A stretch of 64,000 nucleotides of DNA from Favolaschia claudopus (Eukaryota > Basidiomycota > Agaricomycetes > Agaricales > Mycenaceae): positions 1,054,001-1,118,000 of the forward strand of contig JAWWNJ010000011.1 of assembly GCA_037176885.1 (NCBI GenBank). The letters are read 5' to 3'. Numbering within the stretch: the first letter of the stretch is position 1; each line of letters begins with the position of its first letter. The translations under genes and the position numbers were made by a program. Below are positions 11,595 through 22,755 of the stretch, piece by piece. The notes below the pieces were generated by a model. The model was not told the DNA's origin, did not search any database, and saw nothing but the letters and a program-made list of their open reading frames with translations.

Positions 11595-12602
11595 CTTGCG
11601 GGCGCAGAATTGGAACCAACTTACGGGCCTTTAAAAGGGAGGGACTCGGTATTTGGATGAGAAAGCCCGAACATTTCAAAACCGGAGAGGAGCCACGATG
11701 GTGAGAAGCACTACACATGTTTTATTTCTCCTACAAATTTGTTGTACATCTTCATTGCATGTGCGGAAGATTCGCTCCGCAAGAGCGCGGCACCGAAGTG
11801 GGAGAAAAAGGAAGACGCTGCTTCAAGTTCCTTCAAATTTTCGTTGCTGCCACCAAGTCGACGAGTCAGAGGTCAAGAGCAACAAAATACGGGTGAATCT
11901 GGCGTCCCTCGCAAACAGTCGCTACCCACGATTGAGAGAATGTCTCATGGCAAATACGGCTCACGTCGATAATTGCACCAATGGGGAGGACTGCAAATCC
12001 GCATTTTTTGAGAGGCGCTGGTCTGTGAGAGAGAAAACATTGCTAACGGGGTTCCGATTCGAGGAACGTGGCAGCTAAAGGGATAGGAAATGGGAATTGC
12101 AACCTATGCATCGTGAACGACTAACTTCCGGCTCTCCGGACTTGGTGGATTCCCGAGACATGGTACGAAAACTGGGAAGGTCTTCTTCATAGTTGACGAG
12201 ATGCCGTCCGACTAAGGGTAGGGCGCTCTGTACCAGTGACTGACGCGGATATTCGGCCTTGCCATGGAGTGACGCCGTCGGGCTTTGCGTGAGGGAACAA
12301 AGGTATCTCAAGCGTGAATACAGCAAGTGAAGAGAAGAGCAAGAGGTCAAGCTGACATCAAAGCGCCACTGGCAAAGTGGTTCGCCGCGGCCTGAAACTC
12401 GCTCAGGAACTTGTATACATCACCGGTCAAGGGAGTACGGGAAAGACGACTAGATAACCTTGGTCGGCGGCAATTCCTGGCAATACATAGTATACTAATA
12501 TTATCGATATGCTCTCTTCCTCTCAGGCTTGACCTGCGCAACCTTCTCATGAGTTGACACTCGTAAGATACAGTTCCATGTAGTCGAAAAACGGCGAACA
12601 TT
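11595..12602. other. intergenic, no gene recognised
   Basis: This is the upstream region of the glyoxal oxidase and the 3' flank of the Zn2Cys6 gene. A TTTTAAAGG box lies about 40 bp before the oxidase start. Short frames on both strands have no recognisable domain. Confidence 0.4.
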
Positions 12603-15600
12603 TCAGGCCCCGAACGAGCCCTGCACACCCTGCATCGCCTGCGTGACCTCATCCACAGTGGAAAGGTAAGGCAACCAATGCGCGCTGTCAGATACCGAGT
12701 CAGCGATGCCTTTTGCGTTTCCAGAGCTCGAGCACATACAGATAATGGTCCGTGTTCATGTCTGAGTCAACCGGTGGCATATTAGTATAATTGTGGTACG
12801 GGAGTCCCCCAACGGAGACATCTAACATATCCATGTCGAACGGTTCAAGCGATCCGTAGATGGGCAGACTGCTCAAGTCTTCCACAGCCATGGGCAGCGT
12901 GGCGAGATCATCGGACCACGACAGAGAGTTATGTGTAGTGTCAGGGAGAGGAGGCAAGGGTTTGAGTTGGTTGCTATTGGGCACATCTGACGGCCGCGGG
13001 GGGAATGAGGGAAGTGGGAGATGAGACGCGTTCATAGCTTCGCTCAACGAATCGCTGATGAAAGCATGACGAGCACACTCTCGAACAAAGGAAATCTAAA
13101 ACTTACTACAAGCGACCGGCATTTTGATACCTGCAACTAGATCAAAAGGGTAGCAGGAAAATGCCATCGAGGCGTACCGAGGTTCGGCCAGATGCAGGAA
13201 TTCCAAGAATTTGTAGACATCGAGCAATTCCCTGTCGATGTCCAGAGCTAGCCCAGTCCTTTTAGCACCCGAGATATTGAGCAGAAGTACAACTGCGCAA
13301 TCGAAGATCGCTTTCTAAGCAGCTTCAGTCCCGTAAAGAACCACCTTATGTTGCGGTACGTACATACCAAAATAGAGGAACTCAGCGTCAACGGTCTGCG
13401 GCACTTGACGCCTATGATCGTGGCGCAGCTCCGTGCAGCATTAGCGCATATAGCAAGGGATTTGACGGCCTATGAAGAATCATATTCCCGATTACATGAG
13501 GTCAACCTACGAACGCACTGAAGAACCGGCAGCTTGAATGAAAGGGCGATGTACCAGAATTTGAACTAAGAGGGGGGTAATGTAAGCTTCACGTATGCAG
13601 CAGACGAAGCCACACTAACTATGGTAGAAGGATGCATATAAAGCTAGACCGACATGAGCAAAACGTGAATAAGAAACACATATTGAGCTCACCGGCACTT
13701 TGGGCGAAAAATACGTCGTTCTCTTGATAGGGATTCCAGAGCACTGGAAAGAAACGAGATCAGCCGACCGGGTAGAGGCAGAGGGCCGACTTGCAATGTT
13801 CAGGAAGGTCACACGCCCATTGATTCAACCGGGAACTGCTTTGCTAAATATTCAATGACAATGGAATCAGGGCCAATGCTCACTCAAGCTCCACCACTGT
13901 CTCTGGCTCCAGTTTTCGCGTTCCTGAATAATCCTGAGGTGTACCCTACGAAGAGGATCTTCGGTCTCAAAGTATGACAGTGAAGAGGAAGGCACCCACG
14001 GAAGTTCTCCAACTCAATGTGAATATTTTATTGAGCGAGATGAACGCATTGAAATATTCTCCTAAAGCGGGTGTGCCAGGTGGTTGCTTGACCGCCAAAG
14101 TGAGGTCAGATTTTATGAGGTGTTCATCATCGACTGCCAAGGGAAGGCCGAGATCTTTCCCCAACGGTGTCGTTGGACGGCCAGAGCAAGCACCAACAAC
14201 AGAATCGAAGATCGATAGGTAAAAGCAGCAACGTCTGATCAATTCGGCGTCAATGGTCAACGGTTCACCTCCAGGAGTGCGAAGCCGAAGGGCCCCGACA
14301 GCCTGAGCTTGTAGAATCCCCATTGCACATAAGAGCCAGCACGATTCGAATTGACCAGCGTGTAATTGAAATGTGACATAGAGCTGTGAGACAGTCAATG
14401 AACGTCCTGAATTGAGTTCTGAGATCACCCACGCAGCATAATTGAAGGTCGAGCACGGTCGCGAGCTCCGCAGTCTGAGTCGTAAATGGTCGTTTGATCT
14501 GTCGGAACCACTTCCATCCCGCGCTGAGCTCTCCGTGTTCGCACGGTATGATTACTCGCGTGTCTGACGAATTTTTGCTAGCCAAAGCACATACTGCGAG
14601 GACGACGGAGCCGAATTTATAGTCACGGTGATGCAAACCTTCGACAAGAGATTTTTCGAAAGTCGGGCGGTGCAAAATCATCGCAAAGATATTGATTTCG
14701 CGGAAATAGAGATCCACCAAGTGGTGTAAGAGGTCGTCTGGCGGAAAATCTAGGACAGGAACAGGCTCTGGAGGATTCTCCCACTGAGAACAGAATCAGG
14801 TTGCTAGAGATGAGCACAGAGGATAGACTAACAGCAAGAGGAGTCCAGTATATAGGTCGAGTCAAGCGGGCTACCGCTCCTTTCCTTCCGGAAGGGTCGA
14901 TGACAGCATTAAGAAACGCTACGCTGCTGTTCTTCCCTATGAATCGACTGTTGATAGATTCTAAAGTGATTCTTTTCATATGTTCCGGCAGCGTCTGGAT
15001 ATCGACGATAACTCTCTCCTCGTCCGGAGCCACCGCATGGTCCGATTCAGGCGACGTAGCCGATCCTGAATCGTGGTCTGAAGAGGAGGATTGAGTTGTC
15101 CGACTTCCATTCAACTTTTGCTCCAGAGTTCTGGCATAGCGGGATATCTCGAAGAGCAATTGAACGAGCGGTTCGCGATCTGGGGGCGGCAGGTATGTTT
15201 GCCGCAACAGGCCATCGACGATGTCCTTGGGTTTTGGACTTGGCTGTTTCTGGGGAGTCTGCCGACCTGCTCAAGACACAATTCGCTGGTCGTTTTGATT
15301 GCTCACCTTTTCGTCGGAGAATAGAGTGTGCTGGTTTCGAACTCTGGATACAACACCTTGAGAGAGGCGTACACCGTACAGAACAAGATCTGGCTCACCG
15401 TCGTTTACCAGTGCCTCCCTGTCAAGCTGTAGTTGGCTTTGAGCAATGAAAATCATGTAAGAAGCTCACTGTCGTCCGGAACATATTGTGTGTACATTCA
15501 GAGTTGAAACTGTTGCAAGATTAACTTAACAAACGGGAAACAAATATCACGGTCAATTTGGGTGACTTGCCTTTTGCAATTTGTGCAAATTCCGTCAGGC

Positions 15601-15859
15601 ATTATGCTGCTGTCGCCTATATGTTCTGTTTCAGCGCAAGATTTGCCCCACAACACATCTCATGTACATCGAACTGAGGGGTATTCAGCTTCTCTATTTC
15701 TCTTCCTTCGCTACTCTTCAAGTTCCCTGACCTTTGTGTTTCCGACAGTCATCGCATGATCCGCGCAGTCCTAGAAGGCTTCATTCAAGGTCTCAAAGTC
15801 GCGAGGAGGGACCTACTGCGTTTCTTGGGACCTTTGGTTGGAGGTTCGGTAGAGGCCAT
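12603..15859 (-). CDS. Zn2Cys6 fungal-specific transcription factor
   Basis: The start at 15859 gives MASTEPPTKGPKKR, followed by the zinc cluster CDDCRKHKVRCDSS, MPDGICTNCKSFNSECTH, with all six Cys in the standard spacing. Exons read: 15817..15859, 15732..15770, 15668..15673, 15571..15616, 15470..15509, 15307..15426, 14833..15258, 14433..14783, then one starting at 14383. The 15668..15673 exon is 6 nt and contributes Val-Arg and the first base of the third Cys codon. The next intron (15510..15570) is GC-AG. The fungal_trans domain includes DLLHHLVDLYFREINIF, GWKWFRQIK and LIRRCCFYLSIFDSVVG. The middle exons between about 13.0 and 14.0 kb are only partly resolved. The last exon, 12603..12713 or close to it, ends MQGVQGSFGA; an apparent earlier stop near 12700 is intronic. 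The target genes are unknown. Confidence 0.85.
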
Positions 15860-16636
15860 GGCCGCAAAAGGAAAGTTGGGATCGACGCGTCTTCGGCATG
15901 ATGCATCGAGCACGTCGGACATTCGGGTCCGGGACGCCGACAGTGGCTTTCATGAACTATCATGGTCTTCGTGGAATTGTGGTCTTGCTGCAGAATCTCG
16001 GTGCCTATATGGTCGAAATGTCTATTGGGCTGTTATCGAGTATCTGCCTCAAGTGAGGCCCTCAACCTCTTCCACCAAGCAGGGTATCATATATCATACT
16101 TGTGTCGCCTTGTGTCCATCTGCTCCTCAGATTGCGACTCTGAAAACCCACGAAAGGGAATTCGTGCAAGCAAACTCGATCCTCTAATGTGTTCTCTCTC
16201 TTTCGCTTATTCAATACCGCGTCATACCGCTCAGCCTTCACACCTTGGACGCGGCCAAACGGAGGTACCGTACCTCAGGATCAAGCTCGCGAGTGGTTCA
16301 AGCAAACCTATCTGCATGCTGGCTGTTCTCCAGTGTTCTCCGCAGCACGCGACTGTGTTTCGCTGACATATTGACAGGAATATTGGTGCTAACGACCAAC
16401 CAGAAACCAATCAGATAGTGAAAACACAAGATGACATGTCGTGCATTCTGTCAAAAAATTGACAAGTCGTTCACACTCCTTCGCGCCATGACTTGGGCTT
16501 TTGCATGCGCAAAGTGCCAGGCTTATGACCTTAATGACCTTCAAAATCTGTATGACTCGTGCTCTGTATCGGATAAAGGACTTAAACCTCCAAGATTCTT
16601 CTCAAACCTCCATTTCAACTCTGAACCCTTGCGATC
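15860..16636. other. divergent promoter region
   Basis: This lies between the start codons of the Zn2Cys6 gene (minus) and the CVNH-domain gene (plus). No coding pattern is convincing. Confidence 0.45.
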
Positions 16637-18113
16637 ATGTCTTTCACCGTCTATACTGGCGGCCGCTCTATCACGGTTGATACCAACGAGTCAAACTTCG
16701 ATGTCGACAAGTACTGTGGTGAAGGAAATGGCTACAACAACGGTTATAACAACGGCTATCCTGGGACAATGAATGACATCTTTGGCGGCAGTAGTCCGTA
16801 AGTTTACATTTGCTCTCAGTATCTACATGCTCACACCGTGCAGCGGCCAGCGTATCACGACGTCGGCCTCCGCCCTCTTCTTAGAAGGCACCACGCTCTG
16901 TGGTTTCTGTCTGGGTTCCGATCAGAAACTACACTATTCACAAATCGATTTGAACAATTTCTACGGAAATCAAAATGGCTCCTTCGTTTCTGGGGACCGG
17001 AATTTTGGATACACAGCGCAGAACATCACTCTCTCTACGCAGAACGAGCGAGGGAAGGTCATGTTGCGTGCTCAGCTGCGAGGTTACAATTACGGATATA
17101 ACCAGGCGGAAGTCAATCTTGCTGTATGCATCGTGAACCAGGGAGGTCAATTTGGCTTCGTGCACAAGTCGGTTCTTTGCATTGATCTGAGTTACTGTTG
17201 TCTAATCTGTCTTCAGCGACGGATTCTGGGGCGCAGATGGTTGGGTTGCGCAGCTGCTTGAGGGGCTGCCCTACGTTGGGTTCGTCACCGCGATCATTCG
17301 GAAGATTTCTGGAGACGAAGTCTGTACTACTTCATTGCTCAACTCCCAAAGTTCTGAACTCATCTGATTCTCATCCAGGATCGGTTCAGACGTGCTATGA
17401 TCCATGCGTCTGGTTCAACTGCAGTCGCCGTCCTCACAAGCGTCGGGGCGTACCTGGGGGGACCCATTGGTGCTGCTCTCGTCGCTGGTGTTTCCACCCC
17501 TCTGAAAATGATGCTGGAGCAATGGGCCGGCAGCAATCTCATCGGAGATCCAGTTCTTCGCCAGGAATTCGAGGAAGCTACCCTGGGCAAATACATCATA
17601 GAGACCGTGACCAGCATGCTCGCCGCCGGCACCAGCAGCCAGCTCGCGCGGTTCTTCCAACAGCAAGCGGAGGCGGCCATTGAGGCACTCACTTACCCCA
17701 TTCTCCAGGCATTTGCCCAGTGGGGAGTTCAGAAGCTGTCGAGCACGGTAAACAAACAGTTTATCAAGAAGTCAGTCGCCCATTTATTCGAATCAAAATG
17801 AAAAACGGTGCTAATTCAAGTTTTCAGAATCATTGACGGATTGGTGAATGGCACGGTGCCATACGAGTGGCGAAACGGCATAATTGGCCCTAGCCAACTG
17901 CAGGGCAATAATAACCAGTGGAACAACCAGAGCAACAACAACAATCAATACGGCAGTGACCGGGATGGACACAATAGCAATAATTGGACAAGCGATGGAA
18001 GGTGGATTGGCAATCCCGCCGGGGCCATGACGGAGACGCTGCCGGGTTATCCCAACATGCCCTACATTCCATACAATCCTCCCCCACAGCAACCAAATTG
18101 GAATGGTTGGTGA
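16637..18113 (+). CDS. CVNH (cyanovirin-N-like) domain protein with Gly-rich hydrophobic C-terminal half
   Basis: Exons join(16637..16797,16844..17167,17217..17319,17380..17771,17828..18113) give 421 residues. The N-terminal 55 residues are polar with NGYNNGYNNGY repeats. A single CVNH-like unit follows, with YSQIDLNNFYGNQNGSF and FGYTAQNITL, the hallmark of these sugar-binding folds. It is joined by GFWGADGWVAQLLEGLPYVG to a hydrophobic region with AYLGGPIGAALVAGV and EEATLGKYIIETV. The tail is Asn/Gln-rich and then Pro-rich. There is no signal peptide. CVNH proteins usually bind mannose glycans. The Gly/Ala-rich segment could insert in a membrane, but that is inference. The same two-part layout may recur in other mushrooms, which a database search would settle. 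Confidence 0.8.
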
Positions 18114-18253
18114 TCGACTCCAATGGCACCCATGATAATATGCGTATGCGTATATTGATAGTGTATTATGTCGAATTTACCCACAGAAAGATTGCTCAGA
18201 AAGACCGGAACGATGATATGATACGAATACAGTGCAACGGAGAGAACCAAAAC

Positions 18254-19221
18254 TCAGGCTATCGCGTCCTGGGCAGATGCTCGATAATCTTCCATGTCTT
18301 TGTCAAGCTGTTCCTTCGACCTTGACTCCCACTGCTTCTTCAACCGTTTGGGTCCCTTTTTGGTGCGGAATTTCCGAGGGACAACGGGGGCAGGGAAGTT
18401 TGATTTATAAGGCGTAGCTGGCCGCGGGGGTGCAACATAATTTTGTCCGGGGAGTTTATGTGGTAGTCTGTGATCGAGGATTACATGCCAGAAAGAAACC
18501 CGAGAAGTAGTGGCATACGATGTTGCGAATCGCAGGGACATAGGAGCGTGGCCGCCGACGACAGTTGTTGCTACCTTCGAAGGTCCAGCTACCGGTGCAG
18601 GCTTCGTTTGCAAGCGATCGAAGAGCGTCGGAGGTCCTTGTGGAACGGACGCGCCAGCCTCTATGACCTCAATCTTGATGGGACGTCCTAATTGACGAAG
18701 GAGTTCAGCTCTCTCACCGCTGTACACGTCAAAACGCGTAGAAACTCACGTCCATCGACAATCTTGCCATCGAACTTCTGACGCGCGATTGCTGCGTCGC
18801 CAGGCCGCTGGAACACCACCACCGCCATCCCTTTCGACTTTCCCTGAGAGTTGTATATCAGGAAAGACTCCCTCAACGGCCCAATCGTCTTCTTAAACAG
18901 CTCCTACACCACCAATGTTATAAGTAATTAGTGCGCACGTCGAAAGGAAGAATGCGTTTCATGTGCACATAAAGGACAAAGAGATAGTACCTCAACCTCG
19001 GTCTCCCCAACATCCATAGGTAGCCTACTCAAGAATATCTTACTCCCCGGCTCAGTTGTTGCCTGCCTTCCCCGCATTTGACCATTTGGAGCGGAAAATG
19101 CGCCTGTTGAAGGCCCCGGTACGTTCCGCCATGCAGGTTGTACAAAGCGCGCGGGATTGCCAAGAAGTTGTCTCTTTTGGCCGTATACGAAGGGCTGCGG
19201 TCTGTATTGTGCGTGGTGCAT
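18254..19221 (-). CDS. ALY/REF (Yra1-like) mRNA export adaptor, RRM protein
   Basis: The exons are complement(join(18254..18467,18519..18687,18750..18903,18991..19221)), 255 residues if the 51-nt segment 18468..18518 is spliced, or 272 if retained. The RRM starts at GSKIFLSRLPMDVGETEVE and contains KSKGMAVVVFQ as RNP1 and a final IKIEVIEAG strand. A basic C-terminal tail follows (KFRTKKGPKRLKKQW), typical of Yra1/ALYREF proteins that hand mRNA to the Mex67 export receptor. The start chosen is the first ATG of the open frame (MHHAQYRPQ). An upstream exon is possible because the frame stays open to 19299 without an ATG. The gene is convergent with the CVNH gene, 140 bp apart. Confidence 0.82.
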
Positions 19222-19575
19222 TGAAGGCAAAGGAGGTGAGACTTCGAAGACGATGGTAAACACATCAAGCTCAAGCAAATATACCGACGGTGCTGCCAAA
19301 TAAGTGGGAAAAAATCACAATGTAGGGACCAGTGTCATGAGCAAGATGAAGCATAATACTTCGAGTGCTTGTGATAGAAGGCGACGAGTCCCGATATGAG
19401 AAGTATCAATCGTCGAGGTGGGAGGCCGTGTCACGTGAGGTCAAAGCGCATTTTCGTTCGCTCAGTTAGGAAGGACTTGTAACAACGATTATAGCAAATG
19501 GATTCGAAAGCGTAGGCCATGCTTTGTCCATAAATGGGGATATGTAACGCCAAAAAAATGGCATGCCTATCACAT

Positions 19576-21259
19576 TTATGGCTTCAGAGTTTGCAAGATC
19601 GGTCGCCCTGCGAGACCTGTACGTGGACACGGCGTCCAGGCAATCGCCTGCTCCTTCACTTTTTCCCTGTGGGTTTCAAACTAAGCTTCGAATGGGAGTG
19701 AGCATGGATGACAATGCGCACTCGTATCTCTTTGGATCGTTTCTGTAGATAATCATAAGTATGGTTGCGAATCTTCAGAGACACAGCGATAACGGACTTA
19801 AGAAGTGTATACGCATCCGATTGAGATGGCTTGTCTAAACCAGGTGGCTGTGTATCAGCCTTACCACCTTGCTTTGAGCCGAAGTTTCCGAGACAAAATT
19901 CACCCCAAAACTCGCTCGGTCAACGCGCTGCGCGCGTTGACCAGCTCGCATTGGGCACATGTGGTATCTGCAAATGAACCCAACTTTCTACTGGAAAACG
20001 GCCCAAGCAACGTCAACTTGATTAATCTGAATTTCTGAAAGCGGCCTTCATGCCCCTGAACCCGGAGTTGCCCGCAGTTTGGCAATATTTTGATTTTGCA
20101 GATGGCAGGGTTGAACCCACCTCCAAGCACACTCCTTTTTCACAGCCACCATCTTATCTGGTCGTGCTTACAAGTCGGGCGATACCGAGATTTGCTCTTG
20201 TTTTGAATCAACAGATGGCAGAGTTTGACCCACTTTCAGCCCTGGTCTGTGCACTGCCACCATCTTATCTTTGTTTGTAGTTGTATTCGATCAGCAGATG
20301 GCAGACTTAAAATCGCCCGACTAATCCACGGTGGGGGACCTAGCTAAAGCAAGGTGAACAGGTTCATGCAAAAGGTTTTTGATACTGCATAGAAGCTGAA
20401 GGAGAAAGTGAGTGCAGTTTCGAGACAATCAATCCAAAGCTTACTTTCGCAAAGCGGGCAGGATCTTCTGGCCTGCTCTTGGCCCACGCACCAGAGGTAC
20501 GAGGTGAATCCGAAGTGCTGATTTCTGGGAAAGGAAGGTATCCCCATGTTCCGCTCGGATATGTGTTTGGATGCAACAACGGCGCCAGAAACCGACCTCA
20601 AACAATCATTAGGGCAAGCTCTATAGGTTTGGATGGATCCGAAATACATCTCGGAAGGTCCTCCGAAAGACCGGGAGGGAATATCACGTCGAGAGAATAT
20701 ACCCCTCCTTCCCAGGATGTCTGTACAATTCAACTCCAAGTCAGTCTCCAACTAATACGATCTCCGAAAAAAGACGTACGCCTTGACGTCCCGGGATGTG
20801 TACTTGCCACTGCCTCAAGTCAAGCACTGGCATCTTCCAGTTAACTGGATGGATTTTGATGCCCTTGAGACCAGCATCAGAGGTCTGAATGGATAGAAAC
20901 GGCGACTGCCAGTGACTCACGGTATGAGCAAGTGCTACCCGACATGGCAGCACGTCCTTCCATATCGTCAACTCCTCTTCACTCAAGCGCGAAATTTGCT
21001 CCTTCGAGAGCTCCCAGTTCCATTCTTCCGCCTGATCAGCGCTCCTCAGGTTTGAAGCTTCGTCGAATAAAGCAGAGCCATGCGCCTCGGCCAAAATACC
21101 CAAGACAGGTTGCAGCGACGTGGCTGGGATTTCTGGGTTGGCGGCGACGAGTGCAATCGCACGCCGGATTAGAGACGAAGTTCGTTCGCGTTCCGCGTCA
21201 TCTTCGGCGTCTAATCTTTTCCTTTTGTTTGACGCGGCGAGAAAGGGGTCTGAGGCCAT
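19576..21259 (-). pseudogene. Ubc9-like pseudo-E2, copy 1, broken by insertion
   Basis: A paralogue of the gene at 21571..22755. It starts MASDPFLAASNKRKR and keeps the helix ISRLSEEELTIWKD, the strand DLRQWQVHIPGRQG, then SWEGGVYSLDVIFPP and LLHPNTYPSGTWGY. The canonical E2 active-site motif is HPNVYPSGTVC, so the Cys is Gly here. The last part of the domain, equivalent to IKNLLHEPV onward, is cut after about 20356 by an inserted block of about 0.5 kb. It resumes near 19835 with QSDAYTLLK and later VKEQAIAWTP, with frame changes. A shorter protein from the 5' part could still be made. The N-terminal 100 residues, including an ERERTSSLIRR segment, are not part of the E2 fold. Confidence 0.75.
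19838..20360. mobile_element. inserted repetitive element with short inverted ends
   Basis: Comparison with the intact paralogue shows extra DNA here. Inside it, CACCTTGCTTT at 19865..19875 and its inverse AAAGCAAGGTG at 20346..20356 form candidate terminal inverted repeats. The interior has a 25-nt perfect hairpin (19918..19942) and three spaced copies of CAGATGGCAG at 20099, 20212 and 20295. It also has two copies of GCCACCATCTTATCT. No transposase frame and no clear target-site duplication are visible. Confidence 0.55.
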
Positions 21260-21570
21260 TTGACGCGCTTTAGCACCAGTCTGGCCGTGAACGTTCGCGT
21301 CAAGACGCGTTTACACAGCCACGACGGTGATGGCAGCATTCGACACCAGAAATAGAACACTCCAAAAACAGTGACTCAAGCACGAAATCGGTTAACACTC
21401 TTCAAGATAATATCAAATGTACGGGCAGACGCCGCCAAGTATCACAGAAGTACTAAATATTCTTCCCGGTCGGCCAGTGTTGGCACTGTTGGGATGGGTG
21501 AACACTGAAAGTCTGAAACCAGCGCCACGAAAATTGGGCTTGTATGTATGCGTGCTCATCGAGTGTTATA

Positions 21571-22755
21571 TTAACTTGAATTGTAGAAGTACTTTGAGGT
21601 CTTCAAGATCGGCCTCCCAGCGAGACCTGTATTCGGATCGGGCGTCCAAGCTTTCGCTTGTTCTCTTATTTTTTCTCTGTAAATCCGGAAGTCAATTTCT
21701 TCAGTCGGAGGATAGGATAAGTTGAATGAAACGCACTCATATCCTTCAGGATCGTCTCTGAAAAATGGCACGTCAGCTACGATTCGAAGGTCACAGAAAG
21801 ATGCGTGCTTGAGAAGTGAATACCCCTCCGCTTGAGCTGGATTGTCTATGATCGGTTCATGCATGATCTTTCGAATACTACGTAGCATCTAGAGGTAGTG
21901 GTCAACATCAAACAGAAACTTCACATGCACAATACTTGCATTTGCGAAGCGCACCGGATCCTCCTGCTTTGTTTTCAACCAAACCTCAGTAGAATTTTTG
22001 CCGGAGGACAGTGTGACCTCGGGGAGAAAGATGAATCCCCATGTTCCGCTCACATACACGTTTGGGTGTAACAAGGGCCGAAAAAATCGACCTGAAAAGC
22101 CTTTAGTCAGCGCAAACCCAATGAGTTCAATTCTTGATCAGTACACTTCGGTATTCCCTCTGGGAGATCGTGTGGAAATGTCACGTCGAGGGAATAGACA
22201 CCCCCCTCCCAGGGCGTCTGCACGGCTTGGTTTAGTCACACTGAATCGAGTCATGTACCGGCGAAACCCACGTACGCCTTTTCGCCCCGGAATATGTGCT
22301 TGCCACTGCCTGAGGTCAAGCACAGGCATCTTCCAATTTAGCGGGTGTAATTTTATACCCTTGCGCACGAAGTTGCAAAGCTTGCGTAGAGGACAAGAGA
22401 GACAACTCGGACTCACAGTAATAGCGAGTGCATTCCGACAAGGCAGTAAATCCTTCCATATCCTCAACTCCTCTTCACTCAATCGCGCGATTTGTTCAGG
22501 TGAGAACTCCCAGTCCCAATCTTCTTCCTCGGTAACACTCTTCGAGTTCCGAGCTTCGTCAAGCAAGGCAGAGCCGCATGCTTCGGTCAATGTGTTCAAG
22601 ACAGGATGCAGCGACGCGGTAGGAATTTCTGGGATAGCTGTGACTAGGGCGATTGAACGACGAATGAGGGACGAGGTTCGTTCGCGTTCCGCGTCATCCT
22701 CCGTGTCTGATCTTTTCCTTTTGTTTGACACGGTATGAGATGGGTCGGAGACCAT
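21571..22755 (-). CDS. Ubc9-like E2 variant lacking the catalytic Cys, copy 2
   Basis: This is the intact member of the tandem pair. It starts MVSDPSHTVSNKRKR, with a basic nuclear-localisation-like patch, and a helical N-terminal extension of about 100 residues. The E2 fold follows in order: QIARLSEEELRIWKD, DLRQWQAHIPGRKG, WEGGVYSLDVTFP, LLHPNVYVSGTWGF, then MHEPIIDNPAQAEGYSLLK and YREKIREQAKAWTPD. The end matches Ubc9 (NEPNIQDPAQAEAY, RAQAKKF). The catalytic Cys position in SGTVC is Gly (SGTWG), so thioester transfer is not expected and a UEV-like or adaptor role is inferred. At least five exons with introns of about 50-60 nt are needed. Both copies share an upstream block containing AAGACGCGT and ACACAGCCACG. 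Confidence 0.75.

Noticed and set aside
12603..12713. Stop after WKRKRHR at 12700 as the end of the Zn2Cys6 gene
   Set aside because: A GTATGT...GACAG intron of 55 nt joins NTDHYL to AHWLPYLSTVDEV, which reads as coding and ends later.
19222..19299. N-terminal extension of the ALY gene from 19299
   Set aside because: It begins with TTG, not ATG, and has no similarity to the family.
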